Part shown: piece by piece, positions 1 to 8,133 of the stretch
Layout: each line of letters starts with the position of its first letter
How positions within the stretch are numbered: the stretch's first letter is position 1
Assembly: GCF_031157255.1 (NCBI RefSeq)
Contig: NZ_JAVIFX010000010.1
Span: 124,001-188,000, forward strand
DNA from: Bradyrhizobium sp. LHD-71
GTDB lineage: Bacteria > Pseudomonadota > Alphaproteobacteria > Rhizobiales > Xanthobacteraceae
DNA length: 64,000 nucleotides
Direction: 5' to 3'
Translations under genes and position numbers: made by a program
The notes under the pieces: model-generated
Told to the model about the DNA's origin: nothing
Seen by the model: only the letters and a program-made list of their open reading frames with translations
Databases searched by the model: none

Positions 1-1650
1 GCTGCCGAAGGCGCCGACCTGATCGTCTTTCCCGAGCTGTATATCTGCGGCTACCCGCCGGAAGACTTGGTTCTGAAACCGGCCCTGCAAGCCGCTTGCC
101 GGACGGAGATCGAAACGTTGGCGCGGGAAACCGCGGATGGCGGGCCGGCGATGCTGATCGGGACACCGTGGGTCGACGGCGGAAAGCTCTACAACGCCTG
201 TGCGCTGCTTGAGGGCGGACGGATTGCGGCGATCCGCTACAAGGTCAACTTGCCGAACTACGGCGTGTTCGACGAACGGCGCGTGTTCGCGCCTGGTCGG
301 CCCTCGGGACCGATGACGCTCAAGGGGGTGCGCATCGGTGTGCCCGTCTGCGAGGATATTTGGACCGACGAGTCACCCGCTTACGAGAATGTCGTCGAAT
401 GTCTTGCCGAGACTGGCGCGGAAATTCTCATCGTGCCGAACGGCTCCCCGTACTACCGCGACAAGGACGACGTGCGCACCAATGTCGCAGTTGCGCGGGT
501 CACCGAGTGCCATCTGCCGCTGATCTACGTCAATCAGCTCGGCGGCCAGGACGAGCTGGTGTTTGACGGCGCGTCGTTCGCGCTGAACGGCGACCGTTCG
601 CTGGCTGCGCAGCTGCCGGCGTTCCAGGAGAGCCTCACCACCTTGCATTGGGTGCGTACGGCAACCGGGTGGCAATGCAAGGGGCCGGTCGCGCAACTCG
701 TCGATGGCGACAAGGGCGATTACGCTGCGTGCGTGCTGGGCCTGCGCGACTATGTCCGCAAGAACGGATTTCCAGGTGTGCTGCTCGGCGTATCGGGCGG
801 CATCGATTCCGCCCTGTGTGCAGCGATCGCGGTGGATGCGCTTGGTGCAGACCGCGTGCGCGGCGTGATGCTGCCGTTTCGCTTCACTGCGCAGATGTCG
901 CTGGACGACGCCGCCGAACTCTCCAGGAATCTCGGCATTCGCCACGATGTGCTGCCAATTGCGGATGCCGTGAACGGCATCGAGGCCTCGCTCGGCAGCA
1001 TTTTCGAGGGCCGTGCACGTGATATCGCCGAAGAGAACATCCAGGCACGTGCTCGCGGTACGATCCTGATGGCGGTATCGAACAAGTTCAACCTGATGGT
1101 TGTGACCACCGGCAACAAGTCGGAGATGTCGGTAGGTTATGCGACGCTCTACGGCGACATGAATGGCGGCTTCAATCCGATCAAGGATATCTACAAGACG
1201 GAGGTGTTTCGCCTTTCGGCCCTGCGCAACACATGGAAGCCCGACGGTGCGCTCGGTCCTTCCGGCGTCGTCATCCCGCCGAACATCATCACCCGGCCGC
1301 CGAGCGCAGAATTGCGCGAAGATCAGACCGATCAGGATTCGCTGCCGCCCTACGAGGTGCTGGACGCTATCCTCGAGCGGCTGGTCGAGCACGAGGATTC
1401 GCTGGCCGCGATCGTCGCCGACGGTTTCGACCGCGAGACGGTTGCGCGCGTCGATCGACTGCTCAACATCGCCGAATACAAACGGCGCCAATCGGCGCCG
1501 GGCGTGAAGGTGACGTTGAAGAATTTCGGCCGCGATCGTCGCTATCCGATCACCAATCGTTTCCGTGACTCCGGCAAGCCGTTGCCCAAGCCGGATGAGT
1601 CGCTGGCAGTGCGCGCCAACCGCGCGTCAACCGAGGCCATCGACGTCTGA
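1..1650 (+). CDS. nadE: Glutamine-dependent NAD+ synthetase, 5' end outside window
   Basis: This enzyme makes NAD+ from deamido-NAD+ and ATP, using ammonia released from glutamine, in the cytoplasm. The frame is open from base 1, so the true start lies before the window; the TTG at 67 is internal. The 549 visible residues begin in a nitrilase-fold glutaminase domain (VFPELYICGYPPEDL). The catalytic Cys is in VPVCEDIW at about visible residue 117. The C-terminal synthetase domain carries the PP-loop GVSGGIDS at about residue 263 and the TTGNKSE motif. Only a few dozen residues are probably missing. A strong hairpin terminator lies about 80 bases after the stop, and the next gene is convergent. 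Confidence 0.96.
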   Translation, partial: AAEGADLIVFPELYICGYPPEDLVLKPALQAACRTEIETLARETADGGPAMLIGTPWVDGGKLYNACALLEGGRIAAIRYKVNLPNYGVFDERRVFAPGRPSGPMTLKGVRIGVPVCEDIWTDESPAYENVVECLAETGAEILIVPNGSPYYRDKDDVRTNVAVARVTECHLPLIYVNQLGGQDELVFDGASFALNGDRSLAAQLPAFQESLTTLHWVRTATGWQCKGPVAQLVDGDKGDYAACVLGLRDYVRKNGFPGVLLGVSGGIDSALCAAIAVDALGADRVRGVMLPFRFTAQMSLDDAAELSRNLGIRHDVLPIADAVNGIEASLGSIFEGRARDIAEENIQARARGTILMAVSNKFNLMVVTTGNKSEMSVGYATLYGDMNGGFNPIKDIYKTEVFRLSALRNTWKPDGALGPSGVVIPPNIITRPPSAELREDQTDQDSLPPYEVLDAILERLVEHEDSLAAIVADGFDRETVARVDRLLNIAEYKRRQSAPGVKVTLKNFGRDRRYPITNRFRDSGKPLPKPDESLAVRANRASTEAIDV

Positions 1651-1728
1651 GGAGAGACGTCGCGGCTGTCATATATGCGCAAGTGACAGCTACGCGCCTT
1701 TAAACTTCTCCCCGGACCGATATGCGAC

Positions 1729-1750
1729 AGCCCCGAGAGGGGCTTTACTT
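1729..1750 (+). terminator. Rho-independent terminator after nadE
   Basis: A perfect 6-bp stem, AGCCCC / GGGGCT with a GAGA loop, is followed by TTACTT. It sits between the convergent ends of nadE and the DUF2865 gene and overlaps the stop codon of the latter. The T-rich side favours termination of plus-strand transcription. A second, weaker dyad (GCTGTCA / TGACAGC) lies at about 1665-1690. Confidence 0.7.
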
Positions 1751-2866
1751 CGTCGCCGGAATGAAAGGCGGGCCGACGGTGCGGATCGGACGGTCCGCGG
1801 GCGGCGGCGTTGCCGGCGCTGTTGCCGCCGGAGCCTCCGACGCTTGTGCTGGGCTGCCTGTCGCCTGCTGGGCGGGGATGCGGACCGGCCGACCCTGGGC
1901 GTCGCGCGACTGCAACATCTGCCGGGCGCGCTCATCGGTGACGATGATGTCGCCCTGTTGGCCGCGATCGTCGATCCCCTTCAGCGCTTCCGCCCAGGTC
2001 TGGCCCTGCGCCTTGCAGGAGCAGGCGGGATTGAACGCCTGGCGGTACTTGAATGCGTTCGGAAGCGCAGTATAGGGCTGGCCGTTGATCGACACGGCGC
2101 GCGTCATGTCTTCGTTGCTGTGGAAGGTGAACAGTGTCGCCTCGGCCGCCGGACACAGGCTCTTGCAGGCCTGCTCGTCGTCGGCGAAGCGGGCGGGCGT
2201 GGTCGCGTATGAGACCGGGAAATAGAAGCCGTCACAGGTGCGCACGCAAACCGTCTTGTAGGTTGATGCCGGCGCGCCAAACTCCTCCGGAGGAGGGGTG
2301 GTGACGTTATTGTTGCCGCCGCCGAACAGCGTGTCGAAGAAGCCGCCGCCTTGGTTGGCATGGCTCGCGTATTGCGGCCCGCAGTTGTTCTGCGCGAGCG
2401 CGGCCAGCACCGAGCGGCGTTGCTGGTCTCGTTCGAAGCTGCCTGCGCCGCCGCGACCGCGCAGGCGCTCGATCGAGGTCGTGATCTGGTCCAGATTGGC
2501 GCGCATCTGCTGGATCTGGCTGTTCACCGGGCCGCACTGCGCCGACTGGTTGCTAAACAGCGCAAAGAATCCGGAACTGTCGCAGCCCATGCGTTTGGCG
2601 TGGTTGGTGACGCGCTCGAGTTCGCCGGCCTGGCGTGATGCCGCATCTTCGTAGCGCCTGATCTGCTCGGCGCGTGCGGGATCGGTGGTGCCGCGGTCCA
2701 CCATGGCCAGCTGCGCTTCAAGCCGCTGGCAAACCGGGTTGGCGGCAACGCCCCCCTGCGGCGGGGGAAAATTCTGCGCACGCGACGGCGAAACCAACGT
2801 CAGTACGCTGGCGAGTGAGACGAGCGCGATGGCGAAGCGGAAACGCAAGAAGTAAGGTTCAGTCAT
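1745..2866 (-). CDS. DUF2865 family secreted protein
   Basis: This is a predicted exported protein of unknown function, 373 residues from the ATG at 2866. A longer open frame reaches 3184, but the ATG at 2866 begins a clear signal peptide (RFRFAIALVSLASVLTLVSPSRAQ), so the extension is rejected. Residues of about 50-180 are rich in Arg, Gln and Ala and probably helical. The conserved block near residue 220 contains CVRTCDGFYFPVSY, then CKSLCPAAEATLFTF and CSCKAQGQTW, with several Cys that could form disulfides in the periplasm. The C-terminus is Pro/Ala-rich. The family is recognised from this Cys pattern and is common in Bradyrhizobium relatives. Confidence 0.85.
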   Translation of the reverse strand: MTEPYFLRFRFAIALVSLASVLTLVSPSRAQNFPPPQGGVAANPVCQRLEAQLAMVDRGTTDPARAEQIRRYEDAASRQAGELERVTNHAKRMGCDSSGFFALFSNQSAQCGPVNSQIQQMRANLDQITTSIERLRGRGGAGSFERDQQRRSVLAALAQNNCGPQYASHANQGGGFFDTLFGGGNNNVTTPPPEEFGAPASTYKTVCVRTCDGFYFPVSYATTPARFADDEQACKSLCPAAEATLFTFHSNEDMTRAVSINGQPYTALPNAFKYRQAFNPACSCKAQGQTWAEALKGIDDRGQQGDIIVTDERARQMLQSRDAQGRPVRIPAQQATGSPAQASEAPAATAPATPPPADRPIRTVGPPFIPATK

Positions 2867-2988
2867 CAGCCGCAGCCAGGAGGCCGCGATGCGGCCGGAT
2901 GCAGTGACATAGCTTCTTCCCGCGGCGAGGTCACGCCGTTTCCGCGGCAGCGATGTGGCGGTCTGCACAAGCCTTCGCGACCAGACGA

Positions 2989-3327
2989 TCACCGCTCGCA
3001 GGTGATTGCAACGTATGCGAGGGCGCACGCTTGACCGAGACACGTTTCGCGGGTGGACGCCGGCGTCGAGTCGGCAACTTCGCCCGGATCGACGCGACGA
3101 TAGGCTGATGCAGCCTTGAATTCTCGTGAGCGGCAGTAAGCCCGTGCGGCCGATGCGCCGCAGGGCTCGCCGTCGGCGAGGCACTGGTCGATTCCGTACC
3201 CATCCGGCTGATTGGCAATGATGAACACCCGACTATCGGCCGTCGCCGAAACCGGCACCATAAGCGCGAGAGCCAGCATTTCGAGGGCCAGTATTTCGAG
3301 GGCCAAGATATATGGCGCAAGCTTCAT
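2989..3327 (-). CDS. Hypothetical secreted Cys-containing protein
   Basis: This 112-residue protein of unknown function starts with an apparent signal sequence (about residues 1-30, ending VSATADS). It continues with RVFIIANQPDGYGIDQCLA, GASAARAYCRSREF and a C-terminal pair of Cys. The spacing suggests a small disulfide-bonded periplasmic protein. The signal region contains a duplicated ILALEILALEM stretch, encoded by a short imperfect direct repeat. It lies upstream of and co-oriented with the DUF2865 gene, with a 122-base gap, so the two may be related in regulation. Similar small proteins are, from memory, found in Bradyrhizobium relatives. Confidence 0.72.
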   Translation of the reverse strand: MKLAPYILALEILALEMLALALMVPVSATADSRVFIIANQPDGYGIDQCLADGEPCGASAARAYCRSREFKAASAYRRVDPGEVADSTPASTRETCLGQACALAYVAITCER

Positions 3328-3622
3328 GGGTCACCGGACGGGATCGAAACTATCCGCCCGGAAAGCCTGAAGCGGTTAATCTTCGTTAAGGAAGGACGCG
3401 ATGATTGGCGCACTTTCAAGGCAATGCGTAGAGCAAATCAGCCACAGTCCGGCCTTTTTCCTTGACGAAATGCCCGCTCTCCGCCATTTGTGGCTGCATG
3501 AACGGTCTCCTCGCCATTTGCGGCATCTGCCGCGAGATTACGAGCTAGCGATTCGCTGGCTGAGGCCGTCTTTTTTCTCAAGGCAGAGATAAACCGACGC
3601 CCGGCCATAGGGGCTAAAAGCT
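3328..3622. other. Intergenic region before cysS
   Basis: This is 295 bases between divergent genes. It should hold the promoter of cysS and that of the small secreted protein. A 63-codon open frame at 3401-3592 has no recognisable product and no good ribosome site. I see no RNA gene or clear T-box-like structure. Confidence 0.4.
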
Positions 3623-5059
3623 ATGGAATTGCGTCTTTACGATACGATGACCAAGGAGAAGCAGCCGTTCCGGCCGCTCGATCCCGCGCATGTGCGTATG
3701 TATGTCTGCGGACCCACGGTCTACGACTTTGCGCATATCGGCAACGCCCGCCCGGTGATCGTCTTCGACGTGCTTTTCCGCCTGCTGCGGCACCTGTACG
3801 GCGAGACGCACGTGACCTACGTCCGCAACATCACCGACGTGGACGACAAGATCAACGACCGCGCGGCGCGCGACTATCCCGAATTGCCGCTGAACGAAGC
3901 GATCCGCAAGGTCACTGAACAGACGGGCGCCCAGTTCCACGCGGACGTGGACGCGCTCGGCGCATTGCGGCCGACGGTCGAGCCACGGGCAACCGAGCAC
4001 ATCGAAGAGATGCGGGCGATCATCGAAAGGCTGATCGCGAACGGCAACGCCTATGTCGAGCAGAACCACGTGCTGTTCGCGGTCGGGACGATGCCGGAGT
4101 ACGGCCGCCTGTCACGACGCTCGCTTGACGAGATGATCGCCGGAGCGCGTGTCGACGTCGCGCCGTACAAGCGCGACGCGATGGATTTCGTGCTCTGGAA
4201 GCCGTCGAAGCCGGGCGAGCCGTCGTGGCCGTCGCCCGGCGGCATCAAGGTCGAAGGACGTCCGGGCTGGCATATCGAGTGCTCGGCGATGGCCTGGAAG
4301 CATCTCGGTGAACAGTTCGACATCCATGGCGGCGGAATCGACCTCGTATTCCCGCATCACGAGAACGAGGTCGCGCAGACGTGCTGCGCATTTCATTCCG
4401 ACCGCATGGCGCAGGTCTGGATGCACAACGGGTTCCTGCAGGTCGAAGGCGACAAGATGTCGAAGAGCCTCGGCAACTTCGTCACGATCCGCGAGTTGCT
4501 TGGCACGGATACGTTTGGCGAACGCCGGTGGCCGGGCGAAGTGCTGCGGCTTGCGATGCTGAGAACGCATTACCGGTCGCCGCTGGACTGGACGGTTGCC
4601 GCGCTGGAGGAGAGCAAGAAGACTCTCGACTCCTGGTACGACATCATCGGCGACGATACGCCGGCGACAGGCGCGCTGGACGAGAGTGTTGCCGCGGCGT
4701 TGGGGGACGACCTCAACACCGCGGGCGCGATTGCGCGCCTGCATGCCTTGGCGTCGGAGATACGGGCAGCGTCGGGACCGGTTGCGACCGACCTGAGGCG
4801 CAAGTTCAAACAGTCTGCGATGCTGATGGGCTTGCTGCACGGAACGCAGAAGGAGTACCGGGCAAGCGATCCGCAGGCGCTGCTGATCGATCGATCTGCT
4901 GTCGACGCGCTGATCGATGCGCGCAAGGCCGCCCGCACGCGAAAGGATTTCAAGGAATCCGATCGCATCCGCGACGAGCTCGCCGCGATGGGGGTCGTCG
5001 TGAAAGACGGCAAGGACGCTAACGGCAACCCGGTGACAACGTGGGAGGTCGCGCGATGA
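3623..5059 (+). CDS. cysS: Cysteinyl-tRNA synthetase
   Basis: This enzyme charges tRNA-Cys in the cytoplasm. It is a class I synthetase of 478 residues, a normal length. The HIGH motif appears as HIGN at residues 38-41, preceded by the zinc-ligand Cys29 in [10 protein letters not shown]. Further metal-site elements are [10 protein letters not shown] and [19 protein letters not shown] is at residues 278-282. The C-terminal helical DALR-type domain ends in a [12 protein letters not shown] stretch typical of CysS. The stop overlaps the start of a 38-residue open frame (ATGA), so it probably heads an operon that runs through the GNAT gene into cimA. Confidence 0.97.
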   Translation: MELRLYDTMTKEKQPFRPLDPAHVRMYVCGPTVYDFAHIGNARPVIVFDVLFRLLRHLYGETHVTYVRNITDVDDKINDRAARDYPELPLNEAIRKVTEQTGAQFHADVDALGALRPTVEPRATEHIEEMRAIIERLIANGNAYVEQNHVLFAVGTMPEYGRLSRRSLDEMIAGARVDVAPYKRDAMDFVLWKPSKPGEPSWPSPGGIKVEGRPGWHIECSAMAWKHLGEQFDIHGGGIDLVFPHHENEVAQTCCAFHSDRMAQVWMHNGFLQVEGDKMSKSLGNFVTIRELLGTDTFGERRWPGEVLRLAMLRTHYRSPLDWTVAALEESKKTLDSWYDIIGDDTPATGALDESVAAALGDDLNTAGAIARLHALASEIRAASGPVATDLRRKFKQSAMLMGLLHGTQKEYRASDPQALLIDRSAVDALIDARKAARTRKDFKESDRIRDELAAMGVVVKDGKDANGNPVTTWEVAR

Positions 5060-5172
5060 AGAAACCCGATACTCCGTTCCCGAGGCACTGGCTCTACTAC
5101 ATCGCGATCAAGTTCATCGTGCTGGCCGGCGCGGCAGCGCTTGCGCTGACACTCCTGTTCCGCGTCTGGTGA
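5056..5172 (+). CDS. Small single-pass membrane peptide, 38 aa
   Basis: This short frame overlaps the cysS stop as ATGA, and its own TGA overlaps a GTG start of the next gene. The peptide starts [19 protein letters not shown] and then has about 20 hydrophobic residues ending RVW. That is a basic, Pro-containing head plus one transmembrane helix. Overlapping starts on both sides suggest translational coupling and a real gene. The function is unknown. The alternative is that it is only a spacer between cysS and the GNAT gene. Confidence 0.6.
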   Translation: MKKPDTPFPRHWLYYIAIKFIVLAGAAALALTLLFRVW

Positions 5173-5684
5173 GCATCATGGGTCAGTCTATGCCGAAGCC
5201 AGGTCTCAGGCCGTATCTGCCGGCAGATGCCGCGGTGTGTGCAGCGATTGCCGAAGCGAGCATCACTGAACTGACCGGAGACGACTACACCGAGGCGCAG
5301 CAGGAAGCCTGGGTTGCGGCGCTCGGTGACGACGACCTCGGTCGCAGGCTCGGCGGTCAGCTGACGCTGATTGCGACGCTGCGAGAGGCACCGGTCGGCT
5401 TTGCGTCCCTGAAAGACGGTAACCATATCGACCTTTTGTTCGTGCATCCGGCGGCCGTCGGGCAGGGAGTGGCGACAGCCCTCTTGGACGCGCTGGAGAA
5501 ACTCGCGGGTGCGCGTGGAGCAACCCAGCTTACGGCGGACGTCAGCGACACGGCACTGCGTTTCTTCACCCGGCGCGGCTACGCGGCGCAGCGTCGCAAC
5601 ACTGTGCCGCTCGGCGACGAGTGGCTCGGCAATACCACCATGCAGAAAACATTCAACGAGACCTCGAAAGGGGCGACCCAATGA
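5169..5684 (+). CDS. GNAT family N-acetyltransferase
   Basis: This is a predicted acetyl-CoA-dependent N-acyltransferase of up to 171 residues. The core contains the beta4 strand HIDLLFVHPAAVGQGVATAL, in which VGQGVA is the acetyl-CoA pyrophosphate loop. It then has LTADVSDTALRFFTRRGY, a typical GNAT beta5-alpha4 region. The start could be GTG 5169, ATG 5178 or ATG 5190, and the sequence does not settle this. The stop overlaps the ATG of cimA, so it is translationally coupled between cysS and cimA. The substrate cannot be told. Confidence 0.88.
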   Translation: MSIMGQSMPKPGLRPYLPADAAVCAAIAEASITELTGDDYTEAQQEAWVAALGDDDLGRRLGGQLTLIATLREAPVGFASLKDGNHIDLLFVHPAAVGQGVATALLDALEKLAGARGATQLTADVSDTALRFFTRRGYAAQRRNTVPLGDEWLGNTTMQKTFNETSKGATQ

Positions 5685-7279
5685 GCCGCGAACGGCTTTA
5701 CCTGTTCGATACGACACTGCGCGATGGTGCGCAGACGAATGGCGTCGACTTCACGGTGCACGACAAGAAGCTGATCGCGAGCATGCTCGACGACCTCGGC
5801 GTCGACTATGTCGAAGGCGGCTATCCGGGCGCGAATCCGACCGATACGGAGTTCTTCTCGACCGAACCGAAGCTCGAGACCACGACCTTCACCGCCTTCG
5901 GCATGACACGCCGTCCCGGGCGTTCGGCCGCGAACGATCCGGGCATCGCCGCGCTGCTCGAGGCCAAGGCGAATGCGATCTGTTTCGTTGCAAAGTCGTC
6001 CGAATATCACGTGAAAGTGGCGCTGGAGACGACCAACGAGGAGAACCTCGCCTCGATCCGTGACAGCGTTGCCGCAGTGAACGCAAAGGGACGCGAGGTG
6101 CTGGTTGACTGCGAGCACTTCTTCGACGGTTACAAGGCGAACCCTGATTATACGCTGGCCTGCGCAAAGGCCGCATACGAGGCCGGCGCACGCTGGGTCG
6201 TCCTGTGCGACACCAATGGCGGTACGCTGCCGCACGAGGTCGAGCGCATCGTCGGCGAGGTTGCCAAGCATGTGCCGGGCGCGAATCTTGGCATTCACGC
6301 GCACAACGACACTGAGCAGGCAGTGGCAAATTCGCTTGCGGCGGTGCGCGCCGGGGCGCGGCAGATCCAGGGAACCCTGAACGGCATCGGCGAGCGCTGT
6401 GGCAACGCCAATCTCTGCTCGATCATTCCGACGCTGAAGCTCAAGCGTGAGTTCTCGGACAGGTTCGAGATCGGTATCCCGGATGACAAGCTCTCGTCAC
6501 TGGTGCATGTGTCGCGCGCGCTGGACGATATGCTGAACCGCGCGCCGGACAGGCATGCGCCATATGTCGGCGAGAGCGCGTTCGCGACCAAGGCGGGCAT
6601 CCACGCGTCGGCGATCGTCAAGGATCCGGCAACCTACGAGCATGTGGCGCCCGAAGCGGTCGGTAACCATCGGAAAGTTCTCGTCTCCGACCAGGCCGGG
6701 CGCTCGAATCTCCTGTCCGAGCTTGAGCGGATGAAGATTCCCTACAGCAAGGACGACAGCAAGCTGGTGCGGCTTCTGGAGGTGGTCAAGGAACGCGAGG
6801 CGATCGGTTACGCTTACGAGTCGGCGGATGCCTCGTTCGAGCTGCTGGCGCGGCGAACGCTCGGCCGCGTTCCGGAATACTTCAGCGTCGAGCAGTTCGA
6901 CGTGAACGTCGAGCAACGGTTCAATGCGCTCGGCAACCGGGTGACGGTTGCGCTTGCGGTTGTGAAAGTGAACGTTGCGGGAGAGATGCTGATTTCCGCC
7001 GCGGAAGGCAACGGTCCGGTCAACGCCCTTGACGTCGCGCTGCGCAAGGATCTCGGCAAGTACCAGAAGTTCATCGAGGGGCTGAAGCTGACGGACTACC
7101 GCGTGCGTATCCTCAATGGCGGCACCGAGGCCGTCACACGCGTGCTGATTGAAAGCGAGGACGAGGCGGGCGAGCGCTGGACCACCATCGGTGTGTCGCC
7201 GAACATCATCGATGCCTCGTTCCAGGCGCTGATGGATTCAGTCGTCTACAAGCTGGTGAAGTCCAACGCACCGGCATGA
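5681..7279 (+). CDS. cimA: (R)-citramalate synthase
   Basis: This enzyme condenses pyruvate and acetyl-CoA to citramalate, the threonine-independent entry to isoleucine synthesis. It has 532 residues from ATG 5681, which overlaps the preceding TGA. The HMGL-like TIM barrel starts LYLFDTTLRDGAQTNGVDFT, with the catalytic Arg and metal-binding Asp in the first motif. The metal-binding GIHAHNDTEQAVAN and GTLNGIGERCGNANL follow. The C-terminal 130 residues form a LeuA-type allosteric domain (NVEQRFNALGNRVTVAL). I prefer citramalate synthase over isopropylmalate synthase because of overall sequence and length, but substrate choice cannot be proved from motifs alone. Confidence 0.88.
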   Translation: MSRERLYLFDTTLRDGAQTNGVDFTVHDKKLIASMLDDLGVDYVEGGYPGANPTDTEFFSTEPKLETTTFTAFGMTRRPGRSAANDPGIAALLEAKANAICFVAKSSEYHVKVALETTNEENLASIRDSVAAVNAKGREVLVDCEHFFDGYKANPDYTLACAKAAYEAGARWVVLCDTNGGTLPHEVERIVGEVAKHVPGANLGIHAHNDTEQAVANSLAAVRAGARQIQGTLNGIGERCGNANLCSIIPTLKLKREFSDRFEIGIPDDKLSSLVHVSRALDDMLNRAPDRHAPYVGESAFATKAGIHASAIVKDPATYEHVAPEAVGNHRKVLVSDQAGRSNLLSELERMKIPYSKDDSKLVRLLEVVKEREAIGYAYESADASFELLARRTLGRVPEYFSVEQFDVNVEQRFNALGNRVTVALAVVKVNVAGEMLISAAEGNGPVNALDVALRKDLGKYQKFIEGLKLTDYRVRILNGGTEAVTRVLIESEDEAGERWTTIGVSPNIIDASFQALMDSVVYKLVKSNAPA

Positions 7280-7329
7280 TGACGGGTGCACAGGGAAGAC
7301 CGTAGCGCCACGGGGCGATCGGCCGAAGA

Positions 7330-7926
7330 CTACAGCTTCTCGACGACTTCGCGCACCTTGCCGTTGCCATCGAGTTGCGCAGCCGCGTTGAGCTTCGGCA
7401 GGATGTCGGCCACCTTATCTGTGGTGAGCAGGTTGACGCTCAGTCCGGCGCGGATGAACGCCATGTCGCGCATGTGGTCGATCAGCTTCAGGAATGGTTC
7501 CCAGAAGCCGTCGATATTGGCGATCAGGATCGGCTTTTTGTGGCGGCCAAGTTGGGCCCAGGTGAGCTGTTCGACCAGCTCCTCCAGCGTGCCGACGCCG
7601 CCGGGGAGCGCAACGAACGCGTCCGCGCGGTCGAACATGATCTGCTTGCGCGTGTGCATGTCGGGCGTGACGATCAGCTCATGCGCTTCCGCCATGGCAT
7701 GCTCGCGGGCGATAAGGAACTCGGGGATTACGCCGGTGACTTCGCCGTTGTGCTGCAATACGGACTGCGCCAGCGCTCCCATCAATCCGATGGAGCCGCC
7801 GCCGTAGACGAGTCTGATGCCATTGTCGGCGAGGAGTTTGCCGAATGTTTTGGCCGCTTCGACGAAGCGGGGATTTGCGCCCGGGCCGGAACCGCAATAG
7901 ACGCAAACACTGCGGATATCATTCAT
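7330..7926 (-). CDS. LOG family protein (nucleoside 5'-monophosphate phosphoribohydrolase)
   Basis: This protein belongs to the Lonely Guy / TIGR00730 Rossmann-fold family, which removes ribose phosphate from cytokinin nucleotides or other nucleoside monophosphates. It has 198 residues from ATG 7926; a longer frame to 7962 lacks support. The N-terminus has VCVYCGSGPGANP. The family signature PGGVGTLEE is at residues 108-116, and the Arg-Lys pair before it is in MHTRKQIMF at about 94-95. It is convergent with cimA and divergent from the Atm1-type exporter. Whether it makes cytokinin or acts in nucleotide housekeeping cannot be told. Confidence 0.9.
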   Translation of the reverse strand: MNDIRSVCVYCGSGPGANPRFVEAAKTFGKLLADNGIRLVYGGGSIGLMGALAQSVLQHNGEVTGVIPEFLIAREHAMAEAHELIVTPDMHTRKQIMFDRADAFVALPGGVGTLEELVEQLTWAQLGRHKKPILIANIDGFWEPFLKLIDHMRDMAFIRAGLSVNLLTTDKVADILPKLNAAAQLDGNGKVREVVEKL

Positions 7927-8048
7927 TCTCCGGAATGTGGCGTCGCACCAAGGCAGGATCAAGGCCTTCGGTGGCTGTTCTCGCGCAGGGTTAATGCTTC
8001 GAAATCTGCTCGCAACTGCAAAACAACTCCCGGGCGAGGTGCGCCGGG

Positions 8049-8065
8049 TTTAGAAACACTCTATA
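8049..8065 (+). promoter_or_regulatory. Possible Irr/ICE-like palindrome upstream of Atm1-type exporter
   Basis: The bases TTTAGAA ACA CTCTATA lie 68 bases upstream of the exporter start. They resemble two TTTAGAA / TTCTAAA half-sites with a 3-base spacer, matching 7/7 and 5/7 by eye. The consensus is from memory. The segment also overlaps a CTATAT that could be a -10 element. Confidence 0.25.
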
Positions 8066-8133
8066 TGGAAGGCGACATCTTAACTTAAGGCCGCTTCCGC
8101 GGACGCCAGGTCGTTCGCAGCAGACATTCATGA

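Noticed and set aside
3401-3592. 63-codon frame before cysS
   Set aside because: It has no ribosome site, no hydrophobic segment and no familiar motif; it probably spans the cysS promoter.
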